A stretch of DNA of 49,236 nt from assembly GCF_012034335.1 (NCBI RefSeq), contig NZ_JAATHJ010000024.1:1-49236 (forward strand), written 5' to 3'. The position numbers and the translations under genes are program-made. The DNA comes from Alkalicoccus luteus. Lineage in GTDB: Bacteria > Bacillota > Bacilli > Bacillales > Salisediminibacteriaceae. The notes under the pieces are model-generated. The model saw nothing but the letters and a program-made list of their open reading frames with translations, made no database searches and had not been told where the DNA came from. Positions 33,305-41,632 of the stretch are shown here, one piece after another (positions within the stretch are counted from its first letter, which is position 1; every line of letters begins with the position of its first letter).

Positions 33305-33351
33305 ATTGCCGGCTGACACGAACGCCATTACAAAAAAGGGAGTGCAGCATC

Positions 33352-34599
33352 ATGAATGGAAAACTAAAAAATCGCTGGCTGATCGCACTGGCCGCTGTAG
33401 GGATTCACATTTCGATCGGCTCAGTTTATGCATGGAGTGTATTTACAAATCCGCTGGCCGAACAGTTTGGCTGGAGTCTCAGTGCGATTTCCATGACGTT
33501 TAGTATCGCGATTGTATTTCTCGGACTTTCAGCTGCTTTTATGGGACACTTTGTTGAAAAATACGGTCCCCGCATTTCGGGCCTCGTTTCCGCATCCTTT
33601 TTCGGTGCAGGTCTGATAGGAGCAGGATTTGCCGTACAGGCAGAGTCACTCTACCTGCTTTACTTTACGTACGGAGCACTCGGCGGAATCGGACTCGGCG
33701 TCGGTTATATCACGCCGGTATCCACGCTTGTGAAATGGTTTCCCGACCGGCGCGGTTTAGCGACAGGTCTTGCCATCATGGGCTTTGGGTTCGCAGCCAT
33801 GATCGCCAGTCCCATCATGGCGTCGCTGATCGACTCTGTCGGTATTGCTTCTACCTTCTTTATTCTCGGTACCGCCTACTTTGTGATCATGTTTGCGTCT
33901 TCGCTCTACCTGGAGCGTCCGCCGGAAGGCTACATGAAGGAGCTTCAGGCTGAAAAAGCGAAGAGCGGCGGCGACCTCTCCCAGCTTACTGCAAACGAGG
34001 CGGTCAAGACGAAACGCTTCTGGTTTCTCTGGATTATGCTGTTCATTAACGTAACCTGCGGGATCGCAATTCTCGCTGTTGCCTCACCAATGGGCCAGGA
34101 AATCGCCGGATTGTCAGCAGCTGCAGCGGCCACAATGGTCGGTATTATGGGCTTTTTCAATGGCGCCGGACGACTCGCCTGGGCCTCGATTTCCGACTAC
34201 ATTGGCCGGCCTAACGTGTACACAGCATTTTTCGCTATACAGATCGCGGCGTTCTTTATGCTTCCGTCGCTGACCCATGCAATCGCCTTCCAGGTTGTGC
34301 TGTTTTTAATCATGACATGCTACGGCGGCGGCTTTGCCTCGATCCCGGCTTATATTGGAGATATGTTCGGAACAAAGCAGCTCGGCGCGATTCACGGCTA
34401 CATTCTGACTGCCTGGGCACTCGCAGGTCTTGCAGGACCAATCATCGCCGCACAGGTGCGGGAAATCACGGAAAGCTATGCGGCAACGCTTTATATCTTT
34501 GGCGGCATGTTTGTCATCGCCTTGTTTGTTTCCCTCATTATCCGGGTCGATATTAAGCGTCTCCGGGAAGCCAATGCTGATCAGAAGCTCGCAAGTTGA
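33352..34599 (+). CDS. OFA-family MFS transporter (oxalate/formate antiporter type)
   Basis: 415 aa, 12 TM segments. The N-terminus, IHISIGSVYAWSVFTNPL, is the hallmark of the OFA family. WFPDRRGLATGLAIMGFGF follows TM4, and a cytoplasmic loop with RLAWASISDYIGR precedes TM8. OFA members exchange or import small organic anions such as oxalate, formate or lactate; the substrate here is unknown. AAAAGGGAG lies before the ATG. It is followed by a DUF2294 gene and a formate-dehydrogenase-like gene, so a formate or related anion is a reasonable guess. Confidence 0.9.
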   Translation: MNGKLKNRWLIALAAVGIHISIGSVYAWSVFTNPLAEQFGWSLSAISMTFSIAIVFLGLSAAFMGHFVEKYGPRISGLVSASFFGAGLIGAGFAVQAESLYLLYFTYGALGGIGLGVGYITPVSTLVKWFPDRRGLATGLAIMGFGFAAMIASPIMASLIDSVGIASTFFILGTAYFVIMFASSLYLERPPEGYMKELQAEKAKSGGDLSQLTANEAVKTKRFWFLWIMLFINVTCGIAILAVASPMGQEIAGLSAAAAATMVGIMGFFNGAGRLAWASISDYIGRPNVYTAFFAIQIAAFFMLPSLTHAIAFQVVLFLIMTCYGGGFASIPAYIGDMFGTKQLGAIHGYILTAWALAGLAGPIIAAQVREITESYAATLYIFGGMFVIALFVSLIIRVDIKRLREANADQKLAS

Positions 34600-34659
34600 C
34601 AAGCGCTTCAGATAAGACTACGCTTTCTTTATACATTCACTGCAAAGGATTGGCGCTTG

Positions 34660-35031
34660 ATGGGAAAATATGAAGCAGAATTCAGCAATCTCGTCCGTTC
34701 TTTCCGCAAACGGCACATGGGAAAAGGCCCGAGCAGAATTCAAACCACGTTCTGTAAAAACTGGGCAATTTGTGAGATGGAAGGCAACCTCTCTCCTGTT
34801 GAGAAATTCATTGCGAGCGACCAGGACGGCCGTCAGATGCTGCGTGCAGCTCGAACCGAAATGGTCAAAAACATTTACCGCACACACCGGCCTGTTGAAA
34901 TGGAAGACCTGTTGGAATGCAACTTCGTCGACTTGTTTGTAGACATTGATATTGAGCAGGACAAAGGCATGTCGATCTTTATTTTCGATGAGGATCTGGA
35001 GAAAAAATTCAGAAACGAAAAAGAAGGTTAG
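34660..35031 (+). CDS. DUF2294 family protein
   Basis: 123 aa. The family pattern is visible: FRKRHMGKGPSRIQTTF, CEMEGNLSPVEKFIA, GRQMLRAARTEMVKN and a final VDLFVDIDIEQDKG. Function unknown. ATG 34660 has AAAGGA about 10 nt upstream; a TTG directly before it is less likely. It lies 60 nt after the OFA transporter and before the FdhF-like gene, separated from the latter by a terminator-like hairpin. Confidence 0.85.
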   Translation: MGKYEAEFSNLVRSFRKRHMGKGPSRIQTTFCKNWAICEMEGNLSPVEKFIASDQDGRQMLRAARTEMVKNIYRTHRPVEMEDLLECNFVDLFVDIDIEQDKGMSIFIFDEDLEKKFRNEKEG

Positions 35032-35060
35032 GCACTTGGCAGCGGCCCTGTTAAAGACTC

Positions 35061-35109
35061 AACCACCGATTTCAACACCCCGTTTTTCCGGGGTGCTGAT
35101 GCGGTGGTT
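35061..35109 (+). terminator. Terminator directly upstream of the FdhF-like gene
   Basis: Outer stem AACCACCG/CGGTGGTT, inner stem CACCCCG/CGGGGTG with a TTTTT loop, followed by TTTTATT. The next gene's ribosome-binding site starts about 15 nt after it. Confidence 0.8.
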
Positions 35110-35136
35110 TTTTATTACCTTTCAGGAGGAATGATC

Positions 35137-37497
35137 ATGGGAAAGACAAAGCATAACGGACCGATGAAAAAAGCGAAAATGCCGGCACCGGAACATTGGG
35201 TGAGCCCTGTTCCCTTCGGCCTCGGCAAAGTAAAGCCGAAGCATATACGCGACTCGTTTAAAACGATGTGGGAAAACAAGGACAACTTGAATTACGCCAA
35301 AAACATCATCACGAAAGGGGTCTGCGACGGCTGTGCCCTCGGCGTATCCGGACTGTATGATCAGACGCTGACCGGCCCGCACGTCTGCACGACCCGTTTT
35401 AACGTGCTGCGCCTGAATACGATGCCGGCAATTAACGAAGATATTTTGCACGCCGATATTGACGAGCTTCGAAAGTATTCATCTACTGAGCTGCGCAAGC
35501 TTGGCCGCATTCCTTACCCGCTTATCCGCCGTCCCGGAGAGCGCTCTTTCTCCCGTATCAGCTGGGATGACGCGATGGATCAGATTGCTGCCAAAATGAA
35601 GAAGCTTGATCCGAAGCAGTATGCGTTTTATATGACGTCTCGCGGCATCACCAATGAATCGTATTATGTCGGCGGAAAAGTGGCCCGTTTTCTCGGGACG
35701 AACAACGTCGATAATGCATCACGCATTTGCCACTCACCAAGTAAAACGGCATTGAAACGATCAATCGGTGTCGGCGCATCAACGTCTAACTATCAGGACT
35801 GGATCGGCACCGATGTCCTGCTTTTCTGGGGAAGCGTTGCGTCTAACTCATCACCGGTTTCCACAAAGTATATGCTTGAAGCCAAGAAAAAAGGCACGAA
35901 AATTATCGTTATTAATCCGTATAAAGAGCCTTCGATGGATAAATACTGGGTCCCGTCTGTTCCTGAATCTGCTATATTTGGTACTAAAGTGGCCGATGAT
36001 TTTTACCAGGTAAACATCGGCGGCGATATTGCGTTTATGCATGGCATCATGAAGCACTGGTTTGATATGGAAGAAGAGGCGCACGGCTCTGCGATTAACC
36101 ATGCATTCGTTGATGAACATGTGAATGATTATGAGCAGTTAAAACAGCAAGTCGTTGCGCAATCATGGGATGAAATTATATCCTCTTCCGGCGTGAGTAA
36201 AGAACGGATCATCGAGCTTTCCGAGCTGCTTGCCAACAGTAAAAATGCCGTGTTTGCCTGGGCGCTCGGCCTCACGATGCACACCTTTGCGACAGATAAC
36301 ATTTCGCAGGTTGCGAACCTGGCACTGCTTCGCGGTTTCCTTGGCAGAAAGCACGCTGGTCTTATGCCTTTCCGCGGTCACTCCTCAGTTCAGGGGAGCG
36401 GTGAAATGGGGGCCGATCCATTTGTCCTTCCAGGGGGCGACTATAAGGGAGATAACATTCCCCGTATTGAAAAACTATGGAATTTCAAGCTGCCGGAGTG
36501 GCAGGGTGACATCGTCGGCGTGAGCCTGGAGAACATTATGCTGCCGGAGGATCACGAACGAAAAATTAAAATGTATTATATGTCCGGCGGCAACTTCCTG
36601 GAAACGATGCCCGATCCCGATTTCATTGAGGAAGCACTCGCTAATCTGGAGATCCGCGTTCATCAGGATATTATTTTGAATACGTCAACACTCGTCGATG
36701 CAAAAGAAGCGGTGATCGTCCTCCCTGCTAAAACCCGCTACGAGCAAGAAGGCGGCGGAACGTCAACATCCACGGAGCGGATGGTGTATTTCTCTCCGGA
36801 AATTGACGGCAATAAAAACAAGATCGAGGAAGCACGCGCGGAATGGAAGATTTACGTCGATCTCGCAAAGCGCGTCAAGCCTGAAACGGCCCACCTTGTC
36901 GACTTTAAAACCGGTCAGGAAATTCGCGATGAAATCGCTGTGGCAAATCCCGCCTACGAAGGCGTTCAGCATTTGAAGCGTCAAGGAGACGTGTTCCAGT
37001 GGGGCGGCGCATGGCTCTGCGAGGACGGCATTTGTCCAACCCCGGACGGGCGCGGAAACCTGATTCCAGTCGATATTCCGGACCTTAACCGCAAGTCCGG
37101 AGACTTTTACGTGACAACCCGGCGCGGAAAGCAGTTTAATTCCATGGTCTATGGTGAAAAAGATCCGTTTAACCAGGCGGACCGCTACGACGTGCTGATC
37201 AGCAGCAACGATGCACGACGCCTCAGCATTCATGAAGACGAAGCGGTTGTCGTATACAACCAGCACGGCGTCTTTCAAGGCAAGGCCCGGATAGCGGAGA
37301 TGGCCGATTCTAATATCGGCGTTCACTTCCCGGAGGGCAACTTCCTGCTCCCGAAAGGCCGCTACGAAAAATTTGCCGGCATACCGGATTACAACATTGC
37401 CGTGCAGGTTGAAAAAGCGGATCGCTACAACGCACGAAAAGATACGAAATACTACGAAAAGCCGGTGGAAGATCTCGAAATGGCTCCCCCGTCTTAA
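35137..37497 (+). CDS. FdhF/YdeP-type molybdopterin oxidoreductase
   Basis: 786 aa, cytoplasmic alpha-subunit-like oxidoreductase of the FdhF/YdeP group. A Cys cluster near the N-terminus (Cys63, Cys66 in GVCDGCALG, then Cys84) can bind an Fe-S centre. At the position of the metal-binding Cys/Sec of formate dehydrogenase H, this protein has Cys198-His199 (RICHSPSK). Further molybdopterin segments: DVLLFWGSVASNSSP, GLMPFRGHSSVQGSGEMGAD, and a C-terminal molydopterin-dinucleotide-binding domain (DVLISSNDARRLSIHEDEAV). The true substrate of this group is unsettled. ATG 35137 has AGGAGG 7 nt upstream. No small subunit gene is adjacent. Confidence 0.9.
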   Translation: MGKTKHNGPMKKAKMPAPEHWVSPVPFGLGKVKPKHIRDSFKTMWENKDNLNYAKNIITKGVCDGCALGVSGLYDQTLTGPHVCTTRFNVLRLNTMPAINEDILHADIDELRKYSSTELRKLGRIPYPLIRRPGERSFSRISWDDAMDQIAAKMKKLDPKQYAFYMTSRGITNESYYVGGKVARFLGTNNVDNASRICHSPSKTALKRSIGVGASTSNYQDWIGTDVLLFWGSVASNSSPVSTKYMLEAKKKGTKIIVINPYKEPSMDKYWVPSVPESAIFGTKVADDFYQVNIGGDIAFMHGIMKHWFDMEEEAHGSAINHAFVDEHVNDYEQLKQQVVAQSWDEIISSSGVSKERIIELSELLANSKNAVFAWALGLTMHTFATDNISQVANLALLRGFLGRKHAGLMPFRGHSSVQGSGEMGADPFVLPGGDYKGDNIPRIEKLWNFKLPEWQGDIVGVSLENIMLPEDHERKIKMYYMSGGNFLETMPDPDFIEEALANLEIRVHQDIILNTSTLVDAKEAVIVLPAKTRYEQEGGGTSTSTERMVYFSPEIDGNKNKIEEARAEWKIYVDLAKRVKPETAHLVDFKTGQEIRDEIAVANPAYEGVQHLKRQGDVFQWGGAWLCEDGICPTPDGRGNLIPVDIPDLNRKSGDFYVTTRRGKQFNSMVYGEKDPFNQADRYDVLISSNDARRLSIHEDEAVVVYNQHGVFQGKARIAEMADSNIGVHFPEGNFLLPKGRYEKFAGIPDYNIAVQVEKADRYNARKDTKYYEKPVEDLEMAPPS

Positions 37498-37525
37498 CGA
37501 ATATTGCTTATGTATAAGAAGCAGA

Positions 37526-37573
37526 CTGTTTGTTCGTTTGGTGCGTCGTTCCCCTTCACTGACCGGCGGAAGC
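37526..37573 (+). repeat. Left-end fragment of the dispersed repeat (copy D)
   Basis: CTGTTTGTTCGTTTGG, then TTCCCC, then ACCGGCGGAAGC, matches 39446-39495 of the complete element in the same orientation. It lies between the FdhF-like gene and its terminator. Confidence 0.6.
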
Positions 37574-37619
37574 AGTCGATTGTAAAGATGTACATGTAAA
37601 AACATGTTATAAACAGCAT

Positions 37620-37652
37620 AAAGACCCGGAGGCTTGTGGCTTCCGGGTCTTT
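37620..37652 (+). terminator. Terminator after the FdhF-like gene
   Basis: Stem AAAGACCCGGA with its exact complement TCCGGGTCTTT, then T-rich. Confidence 0.85.
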
Positions 37653-38259
37653 TCGTTATGGGCGTTGAGGAGAATCAGTCAGAGCCTGATCGAATAAAAG
37701 GGGCTGGCTAGTTCTCGAAGAAAGTTATCAAGAGAGCGTGCCACCTTTTTAAAAGCAGCGTCAAACATTTCAATCTTGACGCTAAACTTATTATTCTAAG
37801 GCTGAAACTTATCAGAGCTTTCAACTGGCGTTCGCGATAGCGAAAATCTTATCAAACTGGTGGCTGAAGTTTTCATTCTGAGCGTTCAACTTATCATTTC
37901 AACCCTGAGATCGATTCTTCTGTTCAGCATGCATCTATTTCACAGCAAAGAAAGCTTGATTGGACCCTGCTGCGAAAAAAGTTGAACGTTTACCGGTAAA
38001 TGTTGAATGTTTACCCGCCTTCGTTAACGCTATTTTCGTTATACCAGTCCTACATTGATGCTCGTAAACATGTACCAGCCATTGTTTAAGTTTTTGCAGC
38101 AGAAGTTGAACACCTTGCGGGCATAGTTAATGCTTTCACCGCGAACGTTACACATTTTCAACCAGCCTTCAGCCTTAGTCCTCCGCTTTCCCATACATGC
38201 AGCGGCGGCTCTGCCTACACACGAAGAGACCCGGAAAACTGCTGCCAGGTCTCTCTTGA
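37653..38259. repeat. Gene-free stretch with degenerate ~25-bp repeats
   Basis: No credible gene in about 600 bases. Between 37785 and 37905 a motif close to GCTGAAACTTATCATTCTGAG recurs five to six times at spacings of about 23-30 bp. Examples: AAACTTATTATTCTAAG, GAAACTTATCAGAGC, GAAGTTTTCATTCTGAG, CAACTTATCATTTCAACC. Related GTTGAACGTTTACC and GTTGAATGTTTACC units occur at 37980-38020. The repeats are too imperfect for a CRISPR. A weak hairpin at 38225-38253 may end the minus-strand LLM gene transcript. Confidence 0.4.
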
Positions 38260-39279
38260 TCAGGTTGTTGTTTGCGAGCTGCTAGTTCTTTTCGCAATCT
38301 CCGCAAACCGCCGGTAAGAGGCGTGCTGTTTTTCTTCGTCGTAAATGTAGGATACGACCATTATTTCATCAGCGGTGAACCGTGACTGGAACTCCTGCAG
38401 CTGCCGGGAAACGGTTTCCTCACTGCCGGCAAGCGTCATGCTCGACATAGCCTGGGACATTGCTTTTTCCTGCGGTGACCAAATCCCATCCATCGAGTCA
38501 ACAGGCGGCTGAAGCGGCTGCTGCGTGCCGCGGACCACGTTCAAAAAGAACTGCTGCATCGTCGTTTGTTCGCGAACTGCTTCTTCGTCAGATTCCATCG
38601 CGATGACGTTGAGACAGACGATCATATGCGGCTTTTCAAGCCACTCAGACGGCTGAAACTCCTCGCGGTAAATTCGGATCGCCGCTTCCATCTGCTGTGG
38701 AGCAAAGTGGGCAGCAAATGCGTATGGCAAGCCAAGACGAGCCGCAAGGACGGCTGAATCCGTTGACGATCCGAGAATGTAAAGCGGCACGCCGGTTCCA
38801 ACTCCCGGATGAGCTTTTACCTTACCTTGTATTTCAGGAGGACCAAAGTAGTGAAGCAGGTCCTGCACATCATCCGGAAACGAGTGAACCGCCGTATCCA
38901 TGTGCGTCCGTCGCAGCGCTCTTGCTGTATTCATATCCGTTCCGGGAGCGCGCCCAAGTCCGAGATCCACTCTATCGGGATAAAGCTCCGCCAGTGTGCC
39001 AAATTGCTCGGCAACAACGAGCGGAGAATGGTTTGGCAGCATCATGCCGCCGGAACCGACACGGATCGAAGTCGTCTCTTCCAGCGTCCGCTGAATCAAC
39101 AGCGGCGTAGCAGAGCTAACTAGCGTCGGCGTATTATGGTGCTCTGCAATCCAGTAGCGGGTGTAGCCGGCCTCTTCAACAGAAGCTGCAAGTCTTGTCA
39201 TAGCATCTATAGCGTCAGCAATCGTTTCGCCTTGCCTGACTGGTGCCAGATTTAAAGCGGAGACAGGTAATGCATGCAT
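38260..39279 (-). CDS. LLM-class (luciferase-like) flavin-dependent oxidoreductase
   Basis: 339 aa, one luciferase-like TIM barrel. It begins [16 protein letters not shown], with [40 protein letters not shown] and [10 protein letters not shown], all typical of the FMN-dependent YhbW/MsnO8-like branch. The reaction is unknown. The partner reductase is not in the window. The ATG has AAAGGG upstream at loose spacing. Monocistronic. Confidence 0.9.
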   Translation of the reverse strand: MHALPVSALNLAPVRQGETIADAIDAMTRLAASVEEAGYTRYWIAEHHNTPTLVSSATPLLIQRTLEETTSIRVGSGGMMLPNHSPLVVAEQFGTLAELYPDRVDLGLGRAPGTDMNTARALRRTHMDTAVHSFPDDVQDLLHYFGPPEIQGKVKAHPGVGTGVPLYILGSSTDSAVLAARLGLPYAFAAHFAPQQMEAAIRIYREEFQPSEWLEKPHMIVCLNVIAMESDEEAVREQTTMQQFFLNVVRGTQQPLQPPVDSMDGIWSPQEKAMSQAMSSMTLAGSEETVSRQLQEFQSRFTADEIMVVSYIYDEEKQHASYRRFAEIAKRTSSSQTTT

Positions 39280-39396
39280 ATCTATCAGAACCCTTTCTTT
39301 TTGTAAGTCAAGTTACATCGTATCAATCCCTCAACCCTTCGTAAACGATTTTGCTCAGACCTTCATGCAAAGTGTTGAAAACGTGCATCCATAAGA

Positions 39397-39422
39397 AAAG
39401 ACCCGCCGGATAGCGGGTCTTC
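39397..39422 (-). terminator. Terminator hairpin, left duplicated copy flanking the repeat element
   Basis: AGACCCGC/GCGGGTCT stem with a CGGATA loop. It is identical at 25 of 26 positions to 39947-39972. The two copies directly border the element at 39423-39946. Confidence 0.75.
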
Positions 39423-39946
39423 CTGGCTGTTGACAAAGTCAATCTGCTTACATGTTTATTCGTTTGGTTGTATTCCCCTCCGCTTACCGGCGGAAGCTTG
39501 CCGTGGGCTTGCCTTCAGCTATTTCTCAGGGTGACCCCTGAGAAAGGATCTTCATGCTGCGCTGATTCCACAGGCGACCCCGCCGGACACATCGGGGAAA
39601 CGGATCTGGTTTGTTAGCGAAAGACGACACAATCGGTTGGCACGTCTTCCCTTCTGCTTTCATCGTGAGGACGTTGCACCTCTATTGTTCATAGAAACGT
39701 CCCACAGGTAAGATTCCATCCGTATGGAGCAAGGTTGTACTAATCATAAACAGATGGTTGAAACGTACTGCCAGCTGCCGGCATCGAAGGGCCTCGACTC
39801 CGGGAGGATCAGAACGAGGCGAAGATCCAGCGCTTCCGACGCAAGGAAGAAGCGATTAGCTGAGTCCGTTCCCTCCGGAAAGCGAGTGCCCGTAGATACA
39901 GGCAGATGCAACATGATTCACCTATACCGACTTTGTCTACAGTCTG
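39423..39946. mobile_element. Complete MITE-like element (copy C), 524 bp
   Basis: The ends are imperfect terminal inverted repeats: CTGGCTGTTGACAAAGTC on the left and the complement of GACTTTGTCTACAGTCTG on the right, 15 of 18 matching. Both ends abut a 26-bp direct repeat that is the neighbouring gene's terminator hairpin. Inside are the blocks shared with copies A, B, D and E. The ORFs are short and lack ribosome-binding sites, so no transposase is encoded. It probably was moved by an enzyme encoded elsewhere. Confidence 0.65.
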
Positions 39947-39972
39947 AAAAACCCGCCGGATAGCGGGTCTTC
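39947..39972 (-). terminator. Terminator of the YflT-like gene, right duplicated copy
   Basis: On the minus strand, GACCCGC, loop, GCGGG and TTTTTC directly after the stop codon at 39975. The second copy lies on the other side of the repeat element. Confidence 0.8.
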
Positions 39973-39974
39973 AT

Positions 39975-40517
39975 TTAACGGTCTCGGTGTTTCTCATCCA
40001 CGTCACTGTCCTGCGGGAACTTTGGTGCATCCTCTGCTTGTTCGGCAGGGTCTTCAGAACTCATCGGATCCCCGATCTGGCTCGGGCCTTCCGGATCGAT
40101 GCTGCCTTCTGTTTTTTCGTCATCGAACGCAGCTCCTGCTTCCATTTCCGGAGCCAGAACAACCATCCTGCCGTTGTCGAGCTCGGCCTCAAGTTTCTGG
40201 CCCTCTTCACCGGTGATACCGATTTTATCAAACGTAAAGCCTTCCGAGCCTCCGTCCTGGCCTTTAAATTCCGTCGTTCCTTTAAACGCCGTTTTTATCT
40301 TTTCCCAGAAGGACAGATTCTCCTCGTTGCCTGCGCCTTCTTCCTGTTGGGGCTCTTCAATGCGCACATTCGTTTCGGACTTCAGCCATTCTGCCGCGTC
40401 ACTATCTCCGGCTGCTACGATAATTTCCTCCGGTCTGTGCCCGTCAAGCTTTAATGATTCAACGGATTCTCTTACTTCTGATTCTGATGAGAATACTCCG
40501 ACTACTCGTTTTTTCAT
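39975..40517 (-). CDS. General stress protein, YflT (GS17M) domain
   Basis: 180 aa. Residues 1-120 fit the YflT/heat-induced stress protein domain (KRVVGVFSSESEVRESVESL, the EEIIVAAGD segment, and LEAELDNGRMVVLAPE). The rest is an acidic, Pro- and Asp-rich disordered tail. Soluble. Function unknown; in B. subtilis the family is a sigma-B general stress regulon member. A good sigma-B promoter (GTTTAG-N15-GGGAAT) lies 42 nt upstream of the start, supporting the same control here. AAGGAGGAGG precedes the ATG. Confidence 0.88.
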   Translation of the reverse strand: MKKRVVGVFSSESEVRESVESLKLDGHRPEEIIVAAGDSDAAEWLKSETNVRIEEPQQEEGAGNEENLSFWEKIKTAFKGTTEFKGQDGGSEGFTFDKIGITGEEGQKLEAELDNGRMVVLAPEMEAGAAFDDEKTEGSIDPEGPSQIGDPMSSEDPAEQAEDAPKFPQDSDVDEKHRDR

Positions 40518-40558
40518 GCTGTATGCCTCCTCCTTCTTTTTATCTCCTGTTCGTTCAT

Positions 40559-40585
40559 ATTCCCAATAAGTTGAAATGACTAAAC
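40559..40585 (-). promoter_or_regulatory. Sigma-B promoter of the YflT-like gene
   Basis: On the minus strand, GTTTAG (40580-40585), 15-nt spacer, GGGAAT (40559-40564); five of six positions match in each box of the GTTTAA/GGGTAT consensus. Confidence 0.6.
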
Positions 40586-40667
40586 ATAAGCTTTCGGACT
40601 GCCTTTACTGGAGCTGCAGCACTGTATTACACTGAAGAAAGGGTTTGGAAGGAAAGGAGATTTCATA

Positions 40668-41612
40668 ATGCCGCGCTGGTGGGGATTTTTTCTCGTGATT
40701 ACAGGGGCAACGCTCTGGGGTCTTGGCGGAACCGTTTCACAATATGTATTTCAGGAGTTTTCAATTCCGGTCAACTGGCTTGTCAGCCTGCGCTTAACCG
40801 TTGCCGGACTGCTTTTGCTCGTTGTGCAGGGGCTCTGGAAAGATCGGCAGGAGCTTGTGCGCGTATGGAAAACGAAGCAGACCGCGATTCCTCTTTTACT
40901 ATTTGGGATATTTGGCATGCTCGCTGTGCAGTACACGTATATGGCTTCCATCAGCTACGGAAACGCTGCCGTTGCCACCCTGCTTCAGTATACGGCGCCG
41001 GTGATGATTATCGGCTGGCTGCTGCTCCGCAGGCAGTCGAGGCTGACAGTCCGTGATGCCGCTGCGGTCATGCTAGCGCTCGGCGGAACATTTCTGCTGC
41101 TTACAAATGGGTCTGTGCAGGCCTTGTCAGTTCCGGTACCTGCAGTGATATGGGGGCTTCTGTCCGGTGCTGCGCTTGCCTTTTATACGCTTTACGCTGT
41201 GCCGCTGCTAAAACAGTTCTCAGCGCTTGTTATTGTAGGCTGGGCGATGGTGATTGGCGGTGCACTCCTTTCTTTTTTGCACGCCCCCTGGGATATTCCG
41301 GCTGCGTCCCTTCCGCTGTCGGCTTGGGCTGCACTCACGTTCATCGTCATTTTCGGTACGATGATCGCCTTCTGGTTTTATATTGAAAGCCTGCAGACGC
41401 TTCAGGCAAAAGAGACATCGCTTCTAGGCAGTCTTGAGCCTCTTTCAGCTGTAGCAGCGACAGTATGGTGGCTGCAGGAGCCGTTCGGCTTTTATCAGTG
41501 GATTGGAATGGTGTTTATCTTCAGCATGATCTTTCTTGTTGCTGTGAAAGAAGAAGACGCAGTTCCGGCGCCCACTGCGAAGGCAGCGAAGCAGACCGAT
41601 TCCGCTTCTTGA
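40668..41612 (+). CDS. EamA/DMT-family transporter
   Basis: 314 aa, ten TM segments as two EamA repeats (about 5-140 and 155-295). The start of each repeat shows the family pattern (GATLWGLGGTVSQYV; AVIWGLLSGAALAFYTLYAV), and MIAFWFYIESLQTLQAKETSLLGSLEPL closes the second repeat (about 230-258). Such proteins export amino acids or other metabolites; the substrate is unknown. AAAGGAGA precedes the ATG. Monocistronic and convergent with the kinase-like gene. Confidence 0.9.
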   Translation: MPRWWGFFLVITGATLWGLGGTVSQYVFQEFSIPVNWLVSLRLTVAGLLLLVVQGLWKDRQELVRVWKTKQTAIPLLLFGIFGMLAVQYTYMASISYGNAAVATLLQYTAPVMIIGWLLLRRQSRLTVRDAAAVMLALGGTFLLLTNGSVQALSVPVPAVIWGLLSGAALAFYTLYAVPLLKQFSALVIVGWAMVIGGALLSFLHAPWDIPAASLPLSAWAALTFIVIFGTMIAFWFYIESLQTLQAKETSLLGSLEPLSAVAATVWWLQEPFGFYQWIGMVFIFSMIFLVAVKEEDAVPAPTAKAAKQTDSAS

Positions 41613-41632
41613 GCAGCGCCCCGTCCGGCTGA

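Noticed and set aside
36763-37605. 280-aa minus-strand ORF
   Set aside because: Antisense to the FdhF-like gene, whose domains are continuous through the region.
37785-38020. CRISPR array
   Set aside because: Units vary in sequence and spacing, there are no uniform spacers, and no cas gene is present.
39724-39963. 79-aa ORF inside the repeat element as a transposase
   Set aside because: Not conserved as a frame between copies A, B and C, lacks a ribosome-binding site and any transposase motif.
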